From an uncultured Actinomyces sp. (GTDB lineage Bacteria; Actinomycetota; Actinomycetes; Actinomycetales; Actinomycetaceae): a stretch of DNA of 9,479 bases. The position numbers were made by a program, and so were the translations under genes. The notes under the pieces were generated by a model. That model made no database searches. It was not told the DNA's origin and was given only the letters and a program-made list of their open reading frames with translations. The stretch is taken from contig CABKMZ010000077.1 in the NCBI GenBank assembly GCA_902373545.1, positions 1 through 9,479 on the forward strand. Reading direction: 5' to 3'. Positions 6,771 through 9,479 of the stretch are shown here, piece by piece (positions within the stretch are counted from its first letter, which is position 1; every line of letters begins with the position of its first letter).

Positions 6771-6805
6771 AGGGCGCGCGAGATGACATCCGTCTCGCGC
6801 GCCCT
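6771..6805. terminator. Hairpin terminator between the membrane protein and TauE/SafE genes
   Basis: GGGCGCGCGAGA at 6772-6783 is exactly complementary to 6793-6804. A further G-C and a T-G pair lie inside and an A-T pair outside, and TTT follows at 6805-6807. It begins seven bases after the stop of the plus-strand gene and directly abuts the stop codon of the minus-strand exporter gene (6806-6808), so it can stop transcription from both sides. Confidence 0.8.
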
Positions 6806-7606
6806 TTATACGAGTGTCGCCACCAGCGTCGAGAGGGCCACGCACACCAGAAGCGCAGCAAAGACGAGGCCGAGAACCCGGTTCGAGACTCTCTGGGTGA
6901 ACCTGGCCCCCACGATGCCGCCTCCCATGGATGCCGCGGTGAACAGCGCGACCATGACCCCGGCCTCGGCGGTGATTGTCAGGGTCCCCGCGATCGTGCG
7001 CGACGCCAGCCCGAAGGCTGCGGTGATGACCATGACCAGCAGGGATGTCGCAGATGCCCGCTTCATCGGGTAGCGCAGCGCCAGGTGCAGCGCGGGCACG
7101 ATCGCGAAGCCTCCGCCGACGCCGAAGAATCCCGTGAGGAAACCCGTCAGCGTCGCCAGCGCGACGACCTGGCATACGGTCGCGAGCGTCCAGGAGCCCT
7201 TGTCGCCGCCGGCGTCCCCGGCCTCGTCCGAAGAAGACGAAGCGGATGGGCGCAGCTGCGAGCGCACCATGAAGACCGCGACCGCTCCCAGGAGAGCGCA
7301 GAAAGAGAGCATGAGGGCGCGCGCCGGGACGAGCGGCCCCAGGGCCGAGCCCACCCACGTGCCCGCCAGGCCCACCAGGGCGAAGAGAGCGCCCTCGCGC
7401 CACGCGACGTTCCCGCTGCGAGCACGAGTCGCCAGCGAGACGGCGGCCGTCAGCCCCACGATGATGAGGGACAGCCCCGTCGCCTGATGCGGATCCTGCC
7501 CCAGGATATAGACGAGGATCGGCACCGACAAGATACCGCCGCCAGCGCCGAGCGAGCCGACGACGATACCGACGAGCAGGCCGATAACAAGCGCTTCAAT
7601 GATCAT
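6806..7606 (-). CDS. TauE/SafE (TSUP) family sulfur-oxyanion permease
   Basis: This 266-residue membrane protein consists almost entirely of hydrophobic helices (about eight). It shows the internal duplication of the TSUP family: a first GSLGAGGGILSVPIL motif at 17-31 and a second GFFGVGGGFAIVPAL at 159-173, each followed by a segment rich in small residues (QATGLSL and KRASATSLL). A hydrophilic Ser/Asp/Gly loop (about 119-138) separates the halves. Length is normal for the family. TSUP members move sulfite, sulfoacetate, sulfate or related anions across the cytoplasmic membrane. Here the start ATG overlaps the stop of the sulfatase-maturase gene by four bases and has only a weak ribosome binding site, so translation is probably coupled. 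The context suggests export of sulfate or sulfite released from sulfated sugars, but direction and substrate are inferred, since the family also includes importers. Confidence 0.88.
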   Translation of the reverse strand: MIIEALVIGLLVGIVVGSLGAGGGILSVPILVYILGQDPHQATGLSLIIVGLTAAVSLATRARSGNVAWREGALFALVGLAGTWVGSALGPLVPARALMLSFCALLGAVAVFMVRSQLRPSASSSSDEAGDAGGDKGSWTLATVCQVVALATLTGFLTGFFGVGGGFAIVPALHLALRYPMKRASATSLLVMVITAAFGLASRTIAGTLTITAEAGVMVALFTAASMGGGIVGARFTQRVSNRVLGLVFAALLVCVALSTLVATLV

Positions 7607-8868
7607 GAGTCATTCCGAAGAGATGTGGCCTCAGATAGTCCGAGTGAGGCAGAGACCGCGGGGTCCATGATGTCCGAGGCCGGCCTGCCCGCCGCGATCA
7701 GCATGCCCATCGCGCGCAGGGCAGGGGTGGCGTGCTCGTAAAACGCCCGGTATCCCTCGCACAGGTAGTTATGCGCCCCATCGCCCCGGCGAACGAAACG
7801 GTCTTTCGGGCACCCGCCCCAGCACAGCCGCAGGTGCGGGCATGCGCGGCACTCCTCGTCCAGGTCGGGTTTCAGGCGCGCGAAGTCACGCATCTTGTCG
7901 GAAGAGGCCAGCTGAGCGAACGACGCGGAGCTAATCGACCCGACCAACCAGTCCGGCTCCACCCAGTGATCGCAGGCGTACACGTCCCCGTTGAACTCCA
8001 TCGCCATGTTCGCCCCGCACTGGGGTGCGTGCACGCACACCGTGGCCGACCCGAACATGGCCGATAGGGTCGAATCCACGTCCTGGATGAAGACTTCGCC
8101 GACGTCGGTGGCCAGCCACTGGTCGAACACCTCGCACAGGAAGCGCCCGTAGGAGGCGGGGGAGGTGGATCGGCTGGTGACGCAGTCCCCGTCCTGGCGG
8201 TATAGGAGCGCCGAGGTTCCGGAACGCCAGCCGCGCTCGGCCTGTGCCAGGTCCGCGGCGCGCACCCGCTCCACGATCGGAATGAACTGCAGGTAGCGGG
8301 CCCCGAGCTCATCGCGAAAATACCGGTACACCTGCGCGCCGCGTTCCTCGTTGGCCGCGTTGACCGTACACAGGACGTTCGCCTCCACGCCCGCGCGGGC
8401 GAGGGCCTCCCAGCCGCGCACAACCATCGCGTGGGTGCCGCGCCCGCCACGGTTGATCCGGTAAGCGTCGTGCAGGGGAGCGGGCCCGTCAATGGAGACC
8501 CCCACGAGGAAGCCATGGTCGGCGAAGAAGCGCGCCCACTCGTCGCTCACCAGCGTCCCATTCGTCTGCAAAGCGTGACGCACCGACTGCGTGGGGCGAC
8601 GGTAGCGCTCACACAGATCCATGAGGCGCTCAAAAAAGTGCAGGCCGCGCAGGGTTGGCTCCCCGCCCTGCCACAGCATCGTGACCTCGCCGTCGGGGCT
8701 CGACTCCAGAAACGCCTCGACGTAGCGCTCCAGGGTCTGCTCGGACATGGTCTGCGCGGCAGCGTCGTACAGCAGCTCCTTGGACAGGAAAAAACAATAC
8801 TGACAATCCAGGTTGCAGGCGGCCCCCGTCGGCTTCGTCACCACCGAAAAGGGAAGACGGGCACTCAT
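7603..8868 (-). CDS. Anaerobic sulfatase-maturating enzyme (radical SAM/SPASM)
   Basis: This 421-residue enzyme should convert an active-site cysteine or serine of a sulfatase to C-alpha-formylglycine, without oxygen, using S-adenosylmethionine. The radical SAM cluster motif C18-x3-C22-x2-C25 sits in the family signature TKPTGAACNLDCQYCFF. WQGGEP (66-71), QTNG (101-104) and SIDGP (125-129) line the SAM barrel. The SPASM region has all eight expected cysteines: C288, C294 and C309 (spacing x5, x14), C340, C343, C349 and C353 (x2, x5, x3), and C370. D310, directly after C309 in YACDHWV, matches the aspartate proposed as catalytic base in the Clostridium perfringens enzyme. These features separate it from other SPASM proteins such as peptide-modifying maturases. 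The ATG at 8868 is chosen over a GTG at 8889 because it overlaps the upstream stop as ATGA and gives the usual N-terminus. No target sulfatase is present in the window. Often named atsB or chuR. Confidence 0.92.
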   Translation of the reverse strand: MSARLPFSVVTKPTGAACNLDCQYCFFLSKELLYDAAAQTMSEQTLERYVEAFLESSPDGEVTMLWQGGEPTLRGLHFFERLMDLCERYRRPTQSVRHALQTNGTLVSDEWARFFADHGFLVGVSIDGPAPLHDAYRINRGGRGTHAMVVRGWEALARAGVEANVLCTVNAANEERGAQVYRYFRDELGARYLQFIPIVERVRAADLAQAERGWRSGTSALLYRQDGDCVTSRSTSPASYGRFLCEVFDQWLATDVGEVFIQDVDSTLSAMFGSATVCVHAPQCGANMAMEFNGDVYACDHWVEPDWLVGSISSASFAQLASSDKMRDFARLKPDLDEECRACPHLRLCWGGCPKDRFVRRGDGAHNYLCEGYRAFYEHATPALRAMGMLIAAGRPASDIMDPAVSASLGLSEATSLRNDS

Positions 8869-9479
8869 GGACACCCGCCCTCGCCGCACACCTCCACCCC
8901 CGGCGAGGCCGTGGCCCCTCCCCGGTGAGACGCGCGCTCGCGGTCGGGTTCCTCCTCAGCGGGAGGATGCGCCGCGATGTAGGCGCAGCCCTGGGCGGCC
9001 CCGAGCGGACCAAGCGACGCCGTGACCACGTCAATATCCCACTCCATGACGGGCAGAAGCTCCGCCCCCATATGAGCGGCAATGCTCTCACGCAGGGACG
9101 GGAAGGCGTCGACAATCTCGCCCGCCAGAATGATTGCTTTCGGATTAATGAGCAACGCCGCCGACCCCAACACATAGCCGATCGCCCGCGCGGCACCCTC
9201 CAACGCCGCCAGCGCACGCTCATCCTCGGCGTGCACCGCCGCGCGCAGCGCCGTCACATCCCGCACCCCCGCGCGCTCGCACAAGGCAGGCACCGACGCC
9301 AGCGTCTCCACACACCCCCGTTTACCGCACCCACACAGCGCGTCGTTTCCCGCCACCGTGATATGCCCCAGCTCCCCAGCCAAACCCGTCGCCCCACCCA
9401 CCAGGCGAAAATCCGACACGACGCACCCGCCCACGCCACCGGACAGGCGCAAGTAAATGAACGACGACATACCCGAGCC
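8865..9479 (-). CDS. ROK-family protein, C-terminal part (sugar kinase or repressor; partial)
   Basis: The last 204 residues of a ROK-family protein are visible, and the frame stays open to the window edge. The ATG at 9468-9470 is internal, since conserved ROK sequence (GSGMSSFIYLRLSGGVGG) runs through it. The ROK signature is clear: GLAGELGHITV followed by the zinc-binding C-G-C-G-x2-G-C motif (CGCGKRGCVETLAS, encoded near 9290-9355). The remainder fits the second actin-like domain, with INPKAIILAG and a final GAAQGCAYIA helix, then an unusual 35-residue charged, Gly/Pro-rich tail. The N-terminus is missing, so a DNA-binding helix-turn-helix (NagC/XylR-type repressor) cannot be told from a glucokinase-like or N-acetylhexosamine kinase. 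In Bifidobacterium a ROK regulator is associated with a sulfatase and maturase cluster for sulfated N-acetylglucosamine, which makes a regulator attractive here. Its stop overlaps the maturase start as ATGA. Confidence 0.88.
   Translation of the reverse strand, partial: GSGMSSFIYLRLSGGVGGCVVSDFRLVGGATGLAGELGHITVAGNDALCGCGKRGCVETLASVPALCERAGVRDVTALRAAVHAEDERALAALEGAARAIGYVLGSAALLINPKAIILAGEIVDAFPSLRESIAAHMGAELLPVMEWDIDVVTASLGPLGAAQGCAYIAAHPPAEEEPDRERASHRGGATASPGVEVCGEGGCP

Noticed and set aside
8866..8889. GTG at 8889 as the start of the sulfatase maturase
   Set aside because: GGAGGT lies too close to that GTG to function, while the ATG at 8868 overlaps the ROK stop as ATGA and gives the usual N-terminus before TKPTG.
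9468..9470. ATG at 9470 as the true start of the ROK protein
   Set aside because: The frame stays open to the window edge, conserved ROK sequence continues upstream of this Met, and a 201-residue protein would lack the whole nucleotide-binding first domain.

Overview
The window is high-GC DNA with tightly packed genes, ATGA start/stop overlaps and Gly/Ala-rich proteins. It looks like a chromosomal segment of a facultatively or strictly anaerobic actinobacterium. An Actinomycetaceae host (Actinomyces/Schaalia type) is my best guess from the gene content: anaerobic glycerol-3-phosphate dehydrogenase, an oxygen-sensitive sulfatase maturase with a ROK protein, and Ser/Thr/Pro-linker lipoproteins. 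The lineage is inference, not something the sequence proves.

Left part (1-2587, + strand): the end of a glpA-like gene, then complete glpB and glpC, each joined to the next by a 4-base ATGA overlap. Together they would encode the membrane-associated anaerobic glycerol-3-phosphate dehydrogenase that feeds electrons from glycerol 3-phosphate into the quinone pool. A perfect 16-bp hairpin (2602-2637) closes this operon.

Middle part (2706-6764): four single genes in alternating orientation. Two are minus-strand lipoproteins, distant paralogs of each other, with a conserved pattern of four cysteines and LSPD beta-propeller-type motifs. They flank a plus-strand short-chain dehydrogenase. The fourth is a plus-strand single-pass membrane protein with an Asp-rich and Gly/Gln/Pro-rich outer tail. 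The first lipoprotein gene is clearly lower in GC than everything around it.

Right part (6806-9479, - strand): a translationally coupled operon read right to left. It holds the C-terminal part of a ROK-family protein (running off the window), an anaerobic sulfatase-maturating radical SAM enzyme with the full set of 11 cluster cysteines, and a TauE/SafE-family anion exporter. The arrangement suggests a sulfated-glycan utilisation locus: the ROK protein senses or phosphorylates the sugar, the maturase activates a sulfatase encoded elsewhere (probably just beyond the right edge), and the exporter disposes of sulfur oxyanions. No sulfatase lies inside the window.

No rRNA, tRNA, CRISPR array, insertion sequence or phage gene was seen. 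No gene-free stretch exceeds 300 bases; the longest gap, 5890-6089, is a divergent promoter region.
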